NCBI GenBank assembly: GCA_021772095.1
Contig: JADYXR010000209.1
Span: forward strand, 1-64,000
Length of the DNA stretch: 64,000 bases
Direction of reading: 5' to 3'
Origin: Candidatus Obscuribacter sp.
Lineage (GTDB): Bacteria; Cyanobacteriota; Vampirovibrionia; Obscuribacterales; Obscuribacteraceae
In this document: piece by piece, positions 36,411 through 44,803 of the stretch
How the letters are laid out: the number at the start of each line of letters is the position of its first letter
How positions within the stretch are numbered: position 1 is the stretch's first letter
Notes under the pieces: model-generated
The model's input: only the letters and a program-made list of their open reading frames with translations
Database searches by the model: none
Told to the model about the DNA's origin: nothing
Made by a program: the position numbers and the translations under genes

Positions 36411-36716
36411 CTATGCCGCTTTAGCGACTCCGGTTGGGAAGTGAGCAACAGAATCGCCGAACGCTGATCTCGTTTTGTTAGAGAATCTGAGCGCTTTAGC
36501 CGCGACTACTTCGTCCATTCCGTCTTTGACCATTGCTTGTGCACGGAGTGCATTTTCAAGATCGCTGTCATTGATTCTGTGAGTGTCCAGAAGAACCTGT
36601 CCGAGCGATTCGCCAAATCCAGCCGAGATTTGCAGTGCTATTTCGAGCATGTCTGTTGATACCAGTTCCGCTTTGACCAATAGGCTACCGAGTTGGGTGT
36701 TGTCGTCGTTGGTCAT
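36411..36716 (-). CDS. single-domain MshEN/GspE-N-like protein
   Basis: A 101-residue protein consisting of little more than one domain: LGSLLVKAELVSTDMLEIAL, then GESLGQVLLDTHRINDSDLENALRAQ and a final KALRFS. This is the pattern of the N-terminal (MshEN, T2SSE_N) domain of type II secretion/type IV pilus ATPases, some of which bind c-di-GMP. No ATPase is attached. The same domain occurs four times in the protein at 62165-63364, and both end repeats in RFS-like motifs. I chose the ATG at 36716 because upstream codons do not match the family. A strong terminator follows. Confidence 0.7.
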   Translation of the reverse strand: MTNDDNTQLGSLLVKAELVSTDMLEIALQISAGFGESLGQVLLDTHRINDSDLENALRAQAMVKDGMDEVVAAKALRFSNKTRSAFGDSVAHFPTGVAKAA

Positions 36717-36957
36717 TTTCGTGGTCTCTGTAGATAAGGAGCGGAACCGGGGTTGATATTTCCATAATATGCTTGCCGAGGCGAAGCGTAAATTCACTTA
36801 TATGACCTATCAAAATAGTGTATGAAATGCAAAGAATCAGCTTGGCTAGCCCTTCTTCATATCCTATTTCGTTTCGGCCACTGGAAATCTTTTTCTGAGC
36901 TGGACTCTGTGGTCGTTACGTGAAGCTTCCGGTTATATAGCACAGAGTTTTAAAACG

Positions 36958-36986
36958 AAGAGAGACTGTTTATCACAGTCTCTCTT
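36958..36986. terminator. bidirectional terminator after csbD-like gene
   Basis: Perfect 12-bp arms AAGAGAGACTGT (36958-36969) and ACAGTCTCTCTT (36975-36986) with a five-base loop. TGTGTTTTTTT follows on the plus strand and CGTTTTAAA on the minus. It ends the CsbD gene on the minus strand. Confidence 0.85.
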
Positions 36987-37010
36987 GTGTTTTTTTCGTT
37001 TAGTGGACGA

Positions 37011-37226
37011 TTAGTCGCCACAGTGGCAGTTGTTGTCGTCCATGAAGGCTCTGACTTCTTTTTCGGCTTGATCTTTCTGATAGCCATAGCGTTCTTGAAC
37101 GCGACCGATCAGTTGGTCTTTTTGACCTTCGATGGCGAGCATATCGTCGTCAGTCAATTCGGCCCATTTTTCTTTTACTGCGCCTTTCAACTTATTCCAG
37201 TCACCTTTAAGTTGTAGCTTGTTCAT
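37011..37226 (-). CDS. CsbD-family stress protein
   Basis: A 71-residue CsbD protein: MNKLQLKGDWNKLKGAVKEK, then AELTDDDMLAIEGQKDQLIG and VQERYGYQKDQAEKEV, the complete family pattern. CsbD proteins are abundant, mostly disordered and induced by general stress; their function is unknown. The tail DDNNCHCGD adds two Cys and a His, which is not usual. TAAGGAGAG precedes the ATG at 37226, so the longer in-frame extension to 37442 is rejected. A terminator follows. Confidence 0.93.
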   Translation of the reverse strand: MNKLQLKGDWNKLKGAVKEKWAELTDDDMLAIEGQKDQLIGRVQERYGYQKDQAEKEVRAFMDDNNCHCGD

Positions 37227-37402
37227 TACACTCTCCTTAGATAGTTTTGGAGAAAGTTGGTCTTTTGCAAGTCGCCTTAGCCAAATGCCGAAGAGGAACT
37301 TTCTCGAGATTTCGGCGATCAGTTCGCCTGCGAATTTTATGTAGCACGGGAAAAATGTGGCAGTGACGGCAGTCAAGAGTAGCCGCGGTGACCGACAGGC
37401 GC

Positions 37403-37436
37403 GAAAAAAGACTGCCGGGGGAGACAGTCTTCTTTC
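37403..37436 (-). terminator. terminator after the secreted 300-residue gene
   Basis: Twelve-base arms (37403-37414 and 37425-37436) pair with one mismatch. On the minus strand the second arm ends in CTTTTTTC. It lies 68 bases after the gene ending at 37504. Confidence 0.7.
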
Positions 37437-37503
37437 TTTCATATTTTAAGTAGCGTATCGGTTCTAGTTCAAAAGCTTCTTGATTTTGCCAGCAACCGAA
37501 AAT

Positions 37504-38406
37504 CTACATTTGAATATCGGTTTCTCCAGTTGCCACCATCTTCGAACGTTCCTCGATAACGGCTACGTTAGCTTCCTGTGCGCCAACTCCAACTAATGCT
37601 GGTTCTCTGCTGCCGGTCAGTTCATTGGCCGGCATGTTTAGAGTCAGCACTGGATGTGGTGCATCGGTACTGAATGTGGTTGAAGCAACCACGTTGGTCA
37701 GTTGAACGCTTCTGCCGTCAGGCAGAGTGGCTGAGGTGAAGGTCACATATTCTCCGTTGGCGTCTTTCGTAAGCACGCCTACCAGTACGCTTCGTTCAGG
37801 CAGCGTGAGATTGTCCATTGAAACGTTTTTCTTCAAAACAAGAATTACGTTATCGGCAATGGTTGGGTGCATAGAGAGGCTGCCTTCAGCCATCTTGAAG
37901 GGCAAGCCTTCGTCGGTGGCACGAATGATGTCGGTCTCGGTGATTGAAACGTTTGCCTTGAGGGCGTGTTCATCGCGAAGAGTGGCGACGTAGCGTTCGG
38001 TGTCTGTAGCATTCGCCAATCGGTCTCGAATAGCGCTTGCCCAGGCTGTCGCCAGTTCTGCCGGTGACATGCCTTCCAGCGTGGCACTGGTGGCATCGGC
38101 GGTGAGAATATAATTTCCACCGACCTGAACAGTGTAGCCGCCATTCACTTTCATGACATTGACGCTGCTGGGCGATTTGTCGCCCATGTTGGCTAGTGCG
38201 TTGTCGAGCTTATCTTGCGCGACCCATGCTCTGCGTTCCGGGCTCATACCATAGGCACCGCCCTTGATGGCAAACAATGGTTCACCGTGGAATGTGACGT
38301 AATGCCCTTTGTTGAAACCTGCAGATGCCGGTAGGGTCGCCACTAGTGTCGATACCGCTACCAGTCCCAGTAGCGCGCTGACCTTAGTCCCTAATTTGAA
38401 TTTCAT
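37504..38406 (-). CDS. secreted protein with MscS-N-terminal-like domain
   Basis: A 300-residue exported protein (signal peptide ALLGLVAVSTLVATLPASA). The region 55-130 has SPERRAWVAQDKLDNALAN, a conserved VNVMKVNGGYTVQVGGNYILTAD hairpin and AELATAWASAIRDRL. This arrangement is also found upstream of the channel in cyanobacterial MscS-like proteins and binds an unknown partner. The second half is beta-rich (LPERSVLVGVLT, SATLPDGRSVQL), like the barrel of TrbI/VirB10 proteins. It is a paralogue of the next gene upstream; both share strand and strong ribosome sites (TAGGAG here), so they form an operon. Confidence 0.7.
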   Translation of the reverse strand: MKFKLGTKVSALLGLVAVSTLVATLPASAGFNKGHYVTFHGEPLFAIKGGAYGMSPERRAWVAQDKLDNALANMGDKSPSSVNVMKVNGGYTVQVGGNYILTADATSATLEGMSPAELATAWASAIRDRLANATDTERYVATLRDEHALKANVSITETDIIRATDEGLPFKMAEGSLSMHPTIADNVILVLKKNVSMDNLTLPERSVLVGVLTKDANGEYVTFTSATLPDGRSVQLTNVVASTTFSTDAPHPVLTLNMPANELTGSREPALVGVGAQEANVAVIEERSKMVATGETDIQM

Positions 38407-38454
38407 GATCTTTGCTCCTAAATAATGATTTGAAAAGTAGCTTCAGCGGCGACC

Positions 38455-39492
38455 CTACAAGGTGCCTACGGGCTCGGCAATCGAGATACTCGTTGTCGCC
38501 GTTGTTTCTAACTGCAACTCTTCATTGACACCGATATCGAATACTGCGCCTCTGTCCATGAACATTCTGGGCAGGCGACTTTGTTCGTCTTTAGGATACT
38601 GATAGCCGATCCAGGCTCCAGAAATTAAACCTCTGGATGGTTTGGCACCAGTGGTGAGGTCGAGTGCGCCTTGAGGATCTACTTGCTCTTTCCTGGCAAT
38701 CTCGAATTCATTCACGCCACCGACAACGAAGGCCTGGATTGGAATCTGCTGACCGTCAGGTGTTTCCAATTTAGAGAACTGGATTGTTACTGAAGTCGGA
38801 GCTGGAAATCCGTTGAAAGCATACTCATCAGCGCTCACCACAGCACCGTGCACCAGGGTGCCGGCGGGGATATAGGTGTCAAAGCCGGGGCCTAGTGGGA
38901 TGTCACGGCTCAGTACTGCGGTGACAGAGTCACCGGTAGTGGTGCCATCGAAGTGGAATGCGCTGAGCATCTTGATAGGCATGCGTGTTTCAGGCGAAAC
39001 AACGGCGATATGTTTTTGTGTTTTTACAAGACCGGCTCCCACCTTGACTGGGGCTTGCAGTCCTGCCACATATTTTTCTATTGCAGCGGAGTCGCTCAAA
39101 CAATCTCTAATGCTTGACGCCCACTCTTCAGCCAATTCCATTTCGGTCATGTGCTTTCTGATTGCGCTGTTCTGGTCGGCTGTGGCGATGTGATAACCAT
39201 TCAACTCGACGACCGGCAGGCGGTTTTTGATGCGTACAGTGACGGCGTCAGGACGCCTGTCCATCGCTTTAATTAGTGCGTCGTCGAGGTTCTTTTGAAT
39301 AATTCTCGCGCGCTGAGCTGCGGTTATACGATCGGCATTTGCTTCAATTTCGAACAAATCACCGCACAATCGTACTGTTCTGGTCTCTTGCACCAACAGA
39401 TTGTCTGCTTGCACTGCTAGCGGCGTATAAAATGCTCCCAGAGCGATCAGTGCGCTCAGTGCAATGGGAACCTGCACTTTCCATCCAAACAT
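38455..39492 (-). CDS. secreted protein with MscS-N-like and VirB10-like domains
   Basis: A 345-residue exported paralogue of the preceding entry. The N-terminal half has ITAAQRARIIQKNLDDALI, VTVRIKNRLPVVELNGYHIATAD and ELAEEWASSIRDCL. The second half has VTAVLSRDIPLG, YIPAGTLVHGAVVSADEY and FSKLETPDGQQIPIQAFVVGG, which is the sequence pattern of the TrbI/VirB10 barrel. Here it is without the rest of a secretion system. AAGGAGA precedes the ATG. Start of a two-gene operon with the 37504-38406 gene, 48 bases apart. Role unknown; an envelope-localised scaffold is plausible. Confidence 0.7.
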   Translation of the reverse strand: MFGWKVQVPIALSALIALGAFYTPLAVQADNLLVQETRTVRLCGDLFEIEANADRITAAQRARIIQKNLDDALIKAMDRRPDAVTVRIKNRLPVVELNGYHIATADQNSAIRKHMTEMELAEEWASSIRDCLSDSAAIEKYVAGLQAPVKVGAGLVKTQKHIAVVSPETRMPIKMLSAFHFDGTTTGDSVTAVLSRDIPLGPGFDTYIPAGTLVHGAVVSADEYAFNGFPAPTSVTIQFSKLETPDGQQIPIQAFVVGGVNEFEIARKEQVDPQGALDLTTGAKPSRGLISGAWIGYQYPKDEQSRLPRMFMDRGAVFDIGVNEELQLETTATTSISIAEPVGTL

Positions 39493-39982
39493 GACTAATT
39501 CTCCTTACCTTCCAATGACGGTTTAATGCCCAGCCCTACGCGAGCGGACCGCACTGCTTGGTGACAGCGCCTGTATAAATAAAATCGTAACTCTTTGTTC
39601 GGACTAAACAGGTGGGCGGTTACGCACCATTGGCGGTGCTCCGTTTCTATTTCAATTAACCGTTTTACTCCGACACGAACACAATAGCGCAGAAATATGT
39701 CGATGATGCCTCTGTTTTGGTAGCATTTCGGCGACAATATTCAGCAAGTTTCGTGGCGGGTATTTAGTATGCGTGTTGTCGAAGAACGGCATGATAAGCG
39801 CATTTTGCGCTGTGCTGAACATGATCGCTTTGACCAAATAATTGCGCGGAGTTTTTTCTAAACTTGCAAGCGTCGCATTCAGTGCGGATATCTGCGGTCA
39901 ATATGCAAGATCATTTTTTTAGTTTTGATCGATTGACTCCAAACCACATCGGCATGAAGTATTCTTCTTACTTTTAAAAAAC
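39493..39982. other. intergenic region, one short hairpin
   Basis: About 490 bases. GCACC...GGTGC can pair at 39624-39639. Short open frames here lack ribosome sites and have no recognisable similarity. It should contain the promoter of the two-gene secreted-protein operon. Confidence 0.4.
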
Positions 39983-40303
39983 TTATTGAGTTCTGGAAAC
40001 GATATTTTTCAATCGTAGCATTTGTGATACGAGGCGAGAACAGTCGCCTGTTGGAAGAATTCCTCTATTTCGACTGCGGCGGTTGGCAGCCTCTTGCATG
40101 ATGGCTTGTCGGCGCACTTGCAGACGAGCAGCCTGAGAATCGGATAACACGCCGTTTTTTTGCTGAGTAAAAATTTGTTCGTTAACCCGCACACTGGTTT
40201 GGTCCAGAAGTGGTGCGTCGATGCTGAGTTGATCGGCACTGGCGGACGATGTGATGCTCGAAATCACAGTAAATATTACGCTTGCGACTATCAATTTGGT
40301 CAT
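39983..40303 (-). CDS. small secreted protein
   Basis: A 106-residue protein with a signal peptide (LIVASVIFTVISSITSSASA). The mature part is helical and basic (SDSQAARLQVRRQAIMQEAANRR) and ends with one Cys in TGDCSRLVSQMLRL. I do not recognise a family. AAGGAG lies eight bases before the ATG at 40303, which is why the longer frame to 40477 is rejected. Confidence 0.65.
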   Translation of the reverse strand: MTKLIVASVIFTVISSITSSASADQLSIDAPLLDQTSVRVNEQIFTQQKNGVLSDSQAARLQVRRQAIMQEAANRRSRNRGILPTGDCSRLVSQMLRLKNIVSRTQ

Positions 40304-41055
40304 GCGAAACTCCTTGCGATCATTACATAGCACGAGTTTTCGGCTCCGGCGCCTGGTTCTGGGCTCAACTTCATCCAGAGATTTTGTTTTTAAATTGACA
40401 ATTTCAGCAATGCAAGAAACGGGCAAGCGACAGAGCCCCGCCCGTTTCGAATGTTTTTTCAAACTTGCTTCAGGCACGCATCAATACTTAGGCAGGGGGA
40501 ATACGAAGGCTGTATGAACTGACGCCATCGCGATCAAGCAAGAGGCGCTTGGGTGGCGCAGCTCGCGGGAAGGATTTTTTTTCGACATTGATATCAAAAC
40601 CGAGAGCTTCGCCAGCGTTTGTTCCATAAATGTATAAAAGTCTGTTTCGAAGCTCGAATAAACGATTGCTTTAGCTCTGCGCTTTCGCGGATGTATAAGT
40701 CATGACTCTTTTAGCTTTCTGAATCAAAAACAACCACACAAACTAACTGTTTGCTGCTGAATTCAAAATCAACCCGGGAGAATTATCTCTTTCGGCGGAT
40801 AACGAATTTTAATGCACCACAGGCGGTATCAACGAAAGGAGGCGTTTCAGGTTTGCCAAATGGGGCGCTCCGTAATCAATGTCGAGTCGAAGTTCGGGAT
40901 TATGTTCCGACACCGCTTCGACGCAATCAGGAGGCTCTTAGCGCTGCCTGAACTCGTTTGATTCGCACCTCGCCGTGCGAAGTTTCACTAATTCGAATGA
41001 GCCTGCTTTGGACGTCATCGACGACTTGGCGGCAAAACAATTCCCAGGAGTCTTT
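40304..41055. other. intergenic region without a supported gene
   Basis: About 750 bases between divergent genes. One open frame (40751-40951) has no ribosome site or recognisable similarity. AAAGGAGG near 40840 is not followed by a start codon at a useful distance. I see no RNA signature. It probably holds promoters for both neighbours. Confidence 0.4.
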
Positions 41056-41256
41056 ATGATCTGCAAAAAGTGTTCAGCACAAGATACCAGCACTGAAGGC
41101 CGCAAGAAATGTTGCATCGACGGATGCAAATTCAACATTCCCAGAAACCACATGGTGTGCCTGACTCACAGTCGCAAGCTCGACTTATGTGAATGCTGCG
41201 GCAAGAAGATCGGGCAGACGCGCACCAAGGGTGCCGCCGATCCGAACAATGCCTGA
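41056..41256 (+). CDS. small Cys-rich, probably zinc-binding protein
   Basis: A 66-residue protein with eight Cys: CKKC at the start, CC and C in CCIDGCKF, C in VCLTHSRK, then CECC. Two pairs plus His suggest one or two zinc sites. The ATG at 41056 has AGGAG six bases upstream, which defines the start; a longer frame to 40975 has no such site. I do not recognise the family. It is followed 200 bases later by a candidate structured RNA on the same strand. Confidence 0.65.
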   Translation: MICKKCSAQDTSTEGRKKCCIDGCKFNIPRNHMVCLTHSRKLDLCECCGKKIGQTRTKGAADPNNA

Positions 41257-41454
41257 GTGGACGTTTGCGACACGAGCACCGTGGGTGTCATCGCGGAATT
41301 TGACCTTCTCTCCGTCCTGAAGGACGTGAGATTCCTGTTTCATCGAGTCTTTCGACTCTCCGCAGGCTAACCCGGTGAGCCCCACCGTTGAAACTACAGT
41401 ACCATACCTTTGTATGTAGCGCAAGGGAAAGTTTCTACAAACGGTGTTTTTGGT

Positions 41455-41613
41455 AAGTGAGAGCCGGTTGAGCAGGCGCCTGAACTGTGTCGTTGATACG
41501 ACAGTGTGGAAACGACCCGAGCTGCTGAGAAGCGGTCTGGTACGTCCATTCAGGCGCCGCTCCGGGCATTGGTGAAACGAGATATCGAGTCATCTCTCGC
41601 TCTCTCGTTTTTC
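41455..41613 (+). ncRNA. candidate structured RNA with terminator
   Basis: A perfect 10-bp closing helix, GGCGCCTGAA (41475-41484) with TTCAGGCGCC (41549-41558), encloses 64 bases. Inside are at least two further helices: TGTCG/CGACA around TTGATA, and GACC/GGTC at 41514-41517 and 41534-41537. Sixteen bases later, AAACGAGA (41575-41582) pairs with TCTCGTTT (41603-41610) around an inner CGAG/CTCG helix, and TTTC follows, as in a terminator. No open frame covers the region. It does not match SRP RNA, tmRNA, RNase P or any riboswitch I know. Bounds are approximate and the strand is inferred from the terminator. Confidence 0.5.
41575..41613 (+). terminator. terminator at the end of the candidate RNA
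   Basis: Eight-base outer arms (41575-41582 and 41603-41610) and a four-base inner helix (41586-41589 with 41596-41599), followed by a T-rich end on the plus strand. Confidence 0.6.
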
Positions 41614-41674
41614 TTCCCGGTTATTTACTAAATGAAATAATAGAGATTCGGTGTTGTACTAAAAGTAGTAATAG

Positions 41675-41754
41675 GTCCGGTTCCAAAACGCAAAGTTGAG
41701 AAACCAGGTGTGACCCTGGAATCTCAACTCGCGCCGGACTGACAAAGCCAGTCC
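41675..41754 (-). terminator. nested three-tier hairpin with an alternative pairing
   Basis: Three stacked helices share one axis: GTCCGG (41675-41680) with CCGGAC (41734-41739), AGTTGAGA (41694-41701) with TCTCAACT (41722-41729), and CCAGG (41704-41708) with CCTGG (41715-41719). A competing hairpin, GGACTG (41736-41741) with CAGTCC (41749-41754), uses part of the outer arm. On the minus strand the structure lies just after the small Cys gene and the main stem is followed by TTTGCGTTTTGG. A tandem terminator for the peptidase operon is the simplest reading. Confidence 0.6.
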
Positions 41755-41775
41755 TGGGAACCTCAAGGTCTCACG

Positions 41776-42021
41776 TCAGTTCGATGAGACTTCCAGCATG
41801 CCGGCGGCGAAAGCTTCGTTGGCGCGCCGCTGATTGGCGGACGGCCTTGCGAAGATCTTTTCGCCGTGGCACAACTGGCACTGAGGACGTCCGCAATCGA
41901 ACGCATCGCGCTTGCGGAACCGTCCCTTGGCAGGACAGTCAGCATCGCTGAAGTTGTGAAACTGTTTGGCCTGGCGCTGACGCTTGCGCATCAACACCGC
42001 TTCTTTATGGTTTCTTTTCAA
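41776..42021 (-). CDS. small basic protein with a Cys4 motif
   Basis: About 81 residues, basic at the N-terminus (RKRQRQAKQFHN), with CPAKGRFRKRDAFDCGRPQCQLCHG in the centre. Three of the four Cys and a His are clustered (DCGRPQCQLCH), a likely metal site. I recall similar short proteins in other bacteria but cannot name a function. The TTG at 42021 has GAAGGG five bases upstream. An ATG at 41991 or a longer start at 42057 are alternatives. The codon use is GC-rich like the M28 peptidase gene 90 bases upstream, and both probably belong to one transferred operon ending in the nested hairpin. Confidence 0.6.
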   Translation of the reverse strand: MKRNHKEAVLMRKRQRQAKQFHNFSDADCPAKGRFRKRDAFDCGRPQCQLCHGEKIFARPSANQRRANEAFAAGMLEVSSN

Positions 42022-42109
42022 ATGGTTCCCTTCGGTTGAGCGTTCTAACGCCACCATCCGTTCTGACTACTGCGTTTCGGCCGGGTGTGCAACTCACCCT
42101 GCCGAAGCG

Positions 42110-43276
42110 TTACTTCTTGCCGGTGATGCCGGTGAGGTTAACGCCCGCAGCAATCAGCGCGCGGATGATGTCGACGTAGAACGGCATGCGGAACTTGTCG
42201 ACCGTGTCCGTAACCTGGTGGTAGTACGGAGTGAAGTCTTCGTCGGTGAAGCGCTCACTGACCAGCACAGCCTTGTAGCCGTGGTTCAGGAAGCCCGCGT
42301 GGTCGGAGCGGCCCTCGATCGCGTTGTTGTGCGTGTCGATAGGCTTCAGGTTGAGACCGTACTGGGCGATAGCGCGGACGATTGCGATCGTCAGCACGTG
42401 GCTGCCGTTCTGGTCGATGTTGTCGTGGACGTCGAACATGTGTTCGGTCGTGCGGCAGTAGCCGATCATGTCGCACTGGATCATGCCCACGATGTTGTCC
42501 TTGGCTGCAGCGCAAGCATCGGAGTACTTGATGCTGCCCCAGAGACCCTGCTCTTCGCCGGTGAAGTGCAGGAAGCGGATTTCGACGTCGTCCGGGATGA
42601 CCAGGCTGTTGAAGGCCTCGGCAATCTTGAGGACGGCAATCGTGCCCGAACCATCATCATCGGCGCCCGGTGCGACCTTTTCGTTGCTCCAGGTGTTGCC
42701 GGCGGTCGAATCGAGGTGCGAACCGTAGATGTACACGCGCTTTTTCGCGCCCGTCATCTTGCCTGCGACCTTGGCTTCGAGGTTGAAGTAGGTCTTGCCG
42801 CGGATGGTGTAGGGAATCCGAGTGGCGGTGATGGACAGCGAGCGGTAGAACTGCTCGAGCCAGGTCATTGCCAGGTAGACGCCTTCGCCATGCGAGCTGC
42901 GGCTCTTGAGGATGACGCTCTTGTCACCGACATAGACAGCCTTTTCGCCAGAGAGACCAGCGACAAGGTCGGTGAGCTCATCGGCACGAATGCAGGCAAG
43001 CAGCTTCTCGACGAAGGGTTCGCGGGCCGGCAGGTTGGAGATGTCGATCGGGTCGACCTTCTGGTGCATGGTCCGGCGAACTTCTTCGCGCGAGAACTTG
43101 CAGGGACCGTCTTCGCCGTGGCTGTGAACGTGAATCTTTCCGCGGTGGATGGGATGGAAGTCAGTCTCGAGCGGAATGATCGGCTGACCAGTAACTTCGT
43201 CCTTCGCACGGAAGTGGCGAACGACAAGAAAAACAACCACGCCAATAAGCGCGGCGGTGATGAGATATCCAAACAT
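42110..43276 (-). CDS. membrane-anchored M28-family zinc aminopeptidase
   Basis: A 388-residue protein. One N-terminal TM (LITAALIGVVVFLVV) anchors a peptidase domain. Family M28 metal ligands are all visible: His in GSHLDS, the bridging Asp in GADDDGSG, the Glu pair in TGEEQG, Asp in QCDMIGY and His in YYHQVTDTVDK. It should cleave N-terminal residues outside the cytoplasm. AAAGGA precedes the ATG. The gene is visibly richer in GC, with many GTC, CTG and GCC codons, than the flanking genes; this suggests acquisition from another genome. Confidence 0.9.
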   Translation of the reverse strand: MFGYLITAALIGVVVFLVVRHFRAKDEVTGQPIIPLETDFHPIHRGKIHVHSHGEDGPCKFSREEVRRTMHQKVDPIDISNLPAREPFVEKLLACIRADELTDLVAGLSGEKAVYVGDKSVILKSRSSHGEGVYLAMTWLEQFYRSLSITATRIPYTIRGKTYFNLEAKVAGKMTGAKKRVYIYGSHLDSTAGNTWSNEKVAPGADDDGSGTIAVLKIAEAFNSLVIPDDVEIRFLHFTGEEQGLWGSIKYSDACAAAKDNIVGMIQCDMIGYCRTTEHMFDVHDNIDQNGSHVLTIAIVRAIAQYGLNLKPIDTHNNAIEGRSDHAGFLNHGYKAVLVSERFTDEDFTPYYHQVTDTVDKFRMPFYVDIIRALIAAGVNLTGITGKK

Positions 43277-43732
43277 GGGATTTTCCTTTCGTTAGGACAG
43301 TCTGCTAGTCGTGTGAGTTGGCCCGTCAGCGATATCTGTTGCAAAGACAGCGCTGAAGCGAGGTGCGGCAAAGCCCGCATCCCGAAAGCCGGAACGAGTA
43401 GTCAGTTAACTGTGGTTGGTTAGAGGGTTAGGGCTTGGAGGAAGTGTTGGAACTGAACCTCTATGCGATAGATAAAAACTAGATATCCATCACCCTAAAG
43501 TTCGAGGAGTTTAGAAAGCAAGTGAGCTTACTTGTGAGAATTCATGACAGGTTCTATTGCGTAGCTCTATTAATTAGCGCGAGGTGTCCCAACCTGTCGC
43601 TTTTTTGAAGTTCGTTGAATTGCTCCACAAGCTCCGCCAGACATGGAAAAGAGGCGTCCTTTCCACCTTAAACTTGCCAGTTAACAGTTAGCGCGCGCGT
43701 GCACGGCTCTAATTTTTCAAACCGCGATTGAA
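43277..43732. other. intergenic region at the right edge of the GC-rich island
   Basis: About 455 bases upstream of the peptidase and downstream of thrB. Composition falls back to that of the backbone near 43430. I see no gene, RNA or repeated ends that would mark an insertion site. Confidence 0.4.
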
Positions 43733-44701
43733 CTAGATTTCCAGTTCCTGCATGCCTTCTTTGGTGACCTGGAGGTCCAGAATGCGGAACTCCTTCTGTT
43801 CTTCGCTTTTAGCGAAGTGGTCGAGGCGCTCCAGAACCTGTTCTTTCTTTTTCTTGTTGACGATGATCACGCAGGAAGAACCGGCACCGCTAAGCACGCA
43901 TCCAAGTATCGGGTCGTTGACCAGTTCTCTGCGCAGCTTCTTCAGTTCAGGAACGAATTTTGCCCGGTACTGTTCGTGCAACCTGTCGGTGAGCGCCTCT
44001 TTCATTGCCGATTCGTCGTTTCTGGTTACAGCAGCAACCAGCAATCCGACGCGTTGGGCGTTGAATATAGCGTCTTCGAGTTTGACTTGTTTCGGCAGCG
44101 CGGCGCGCAAGTCCGCAGTTTGAAGCGTGTAATTAGGCACCATCGCGATGATGTGCCAGTCTTCGGGCCAATCCAATTGCTGAGTGATGATGCGATTGCC
44201 GTTGACCGATGGTGCGCAGACGACCATGCCGCCGTAGAGGCTGGCCGAGAGCGTTTCCGGGTGCCCTTCCAGCGCGCAACCTTCGGCCAGCAAAGTCTGT
44301 GCGGTCGGAATCTTGTCGTTGAAAACCGACGACGCCCAGAGTGCGCCAAGAATACTGCTGGCACTGCTGCCTAGACCACAGCCCAGCGGAATATCGGAAT
44401 GAACAGTGATGCGAATGCGCTTGAGCAGGTCGTGATCGTGTTCCCAGATCTTGCTGAGAATAGTGTAGACGAGCTTGCCCTGGTCTTCCGGCTGACTGCG
44501 TTTGATTCCACCCTGCAATTTGATTAGCGGGATGTCGGCGGCTTCATTCTCGTCGACCACGTGAAAGGTGATTTTGCTGTAAATGTTGAGAGCCAGACCG
44601 ATAGTGTCGAGACCCGGTCCAAGATTGGCTGTGCTGCCCGGCACCATCAAAGTGACTCGTCGTCCGCTGGCGATCGTTTTTTCCGCTGTCATGCTCGACA
44701 A
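43733..44701 (-). CDS. thrB: homoserine kinase ThrB
   Basis: A 322-residue GHMP kinase. The N-terminal VPGSTANLGPGLDTIGLAL and the phosphate loop PLGCGLGSSASSILGAL identify ThrB, and the C-terminal LSGAGSSCVIIV completes the fold. It phosphorylates homoserine in threonine synthesis. A TTG at 44701 has GGAG four bases upstream; the ATG three codons later is also possible. The rest of the threonine pathway is not here. Confidence 0.93.
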   Translation of the reverse strand: MSSMTAEKTIASGRRVTLMVPGSTANLGPGLDTIGLALNIYSKITFHVVDENEAADIPLIKLQGGIKRSQPEDQGKLVYTILSKIWEHDHDLLKRIRITVHSDIPLGCGLGSSASSILGALWASSVFNDKIPTAQTLLAEGCALEGHPETLSASLYGGMVVCAPSVNGNRIITQQLDWPEDWHIIAMVPNYTLQTADLRAALPKQVKLEDAIFNAQRVGLLVAAVTRNDESAMKEALTDRLHEQYRAKFVPELKKLRRELVNDPILGCVLSGAGSSCVIIVNKKKKEQVLERLDHFAKSEEQKEFRILDLQVTKEGMQELEI

Positions 44702-44803
44702 CTAACTCCATTGCGCGCTTCGATTGGAAGCGTTAAACCGTGCAACAATACTGCGACAACATTATCATAGTGGAAATCAAATACTAGATAGCAAGAGAGG
44801 CTA

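Noticed and set aside
37227..37442. N-terminal extension of CsbD
   Set aside because: The family start at 37226 has TAAGGAGAG directly upstream.
39495..39837. Two short minus-strand frames
   Set aside because: No ribosome site or signal peptide and no similarity that I can see.
40751..40951. Possible 66-residue gene
   Set aside because: No ribosome site, no recognisable pattern, and it lies just before the well-supported Cys-rich gene.
41185..41424. Possible small lipoprotein on the minus strand (LTGLAC)
   Set aside because: The TTG start has no ribosome site and it runs antisense into the Cys-rich gene.
41984..43423. Long open frame on the plus strand opposite the M28 peptidase
   Set aside because: It is a by-product of high GC; the minus-strand frame has all metal ligands of M28 and a good ribosome site.
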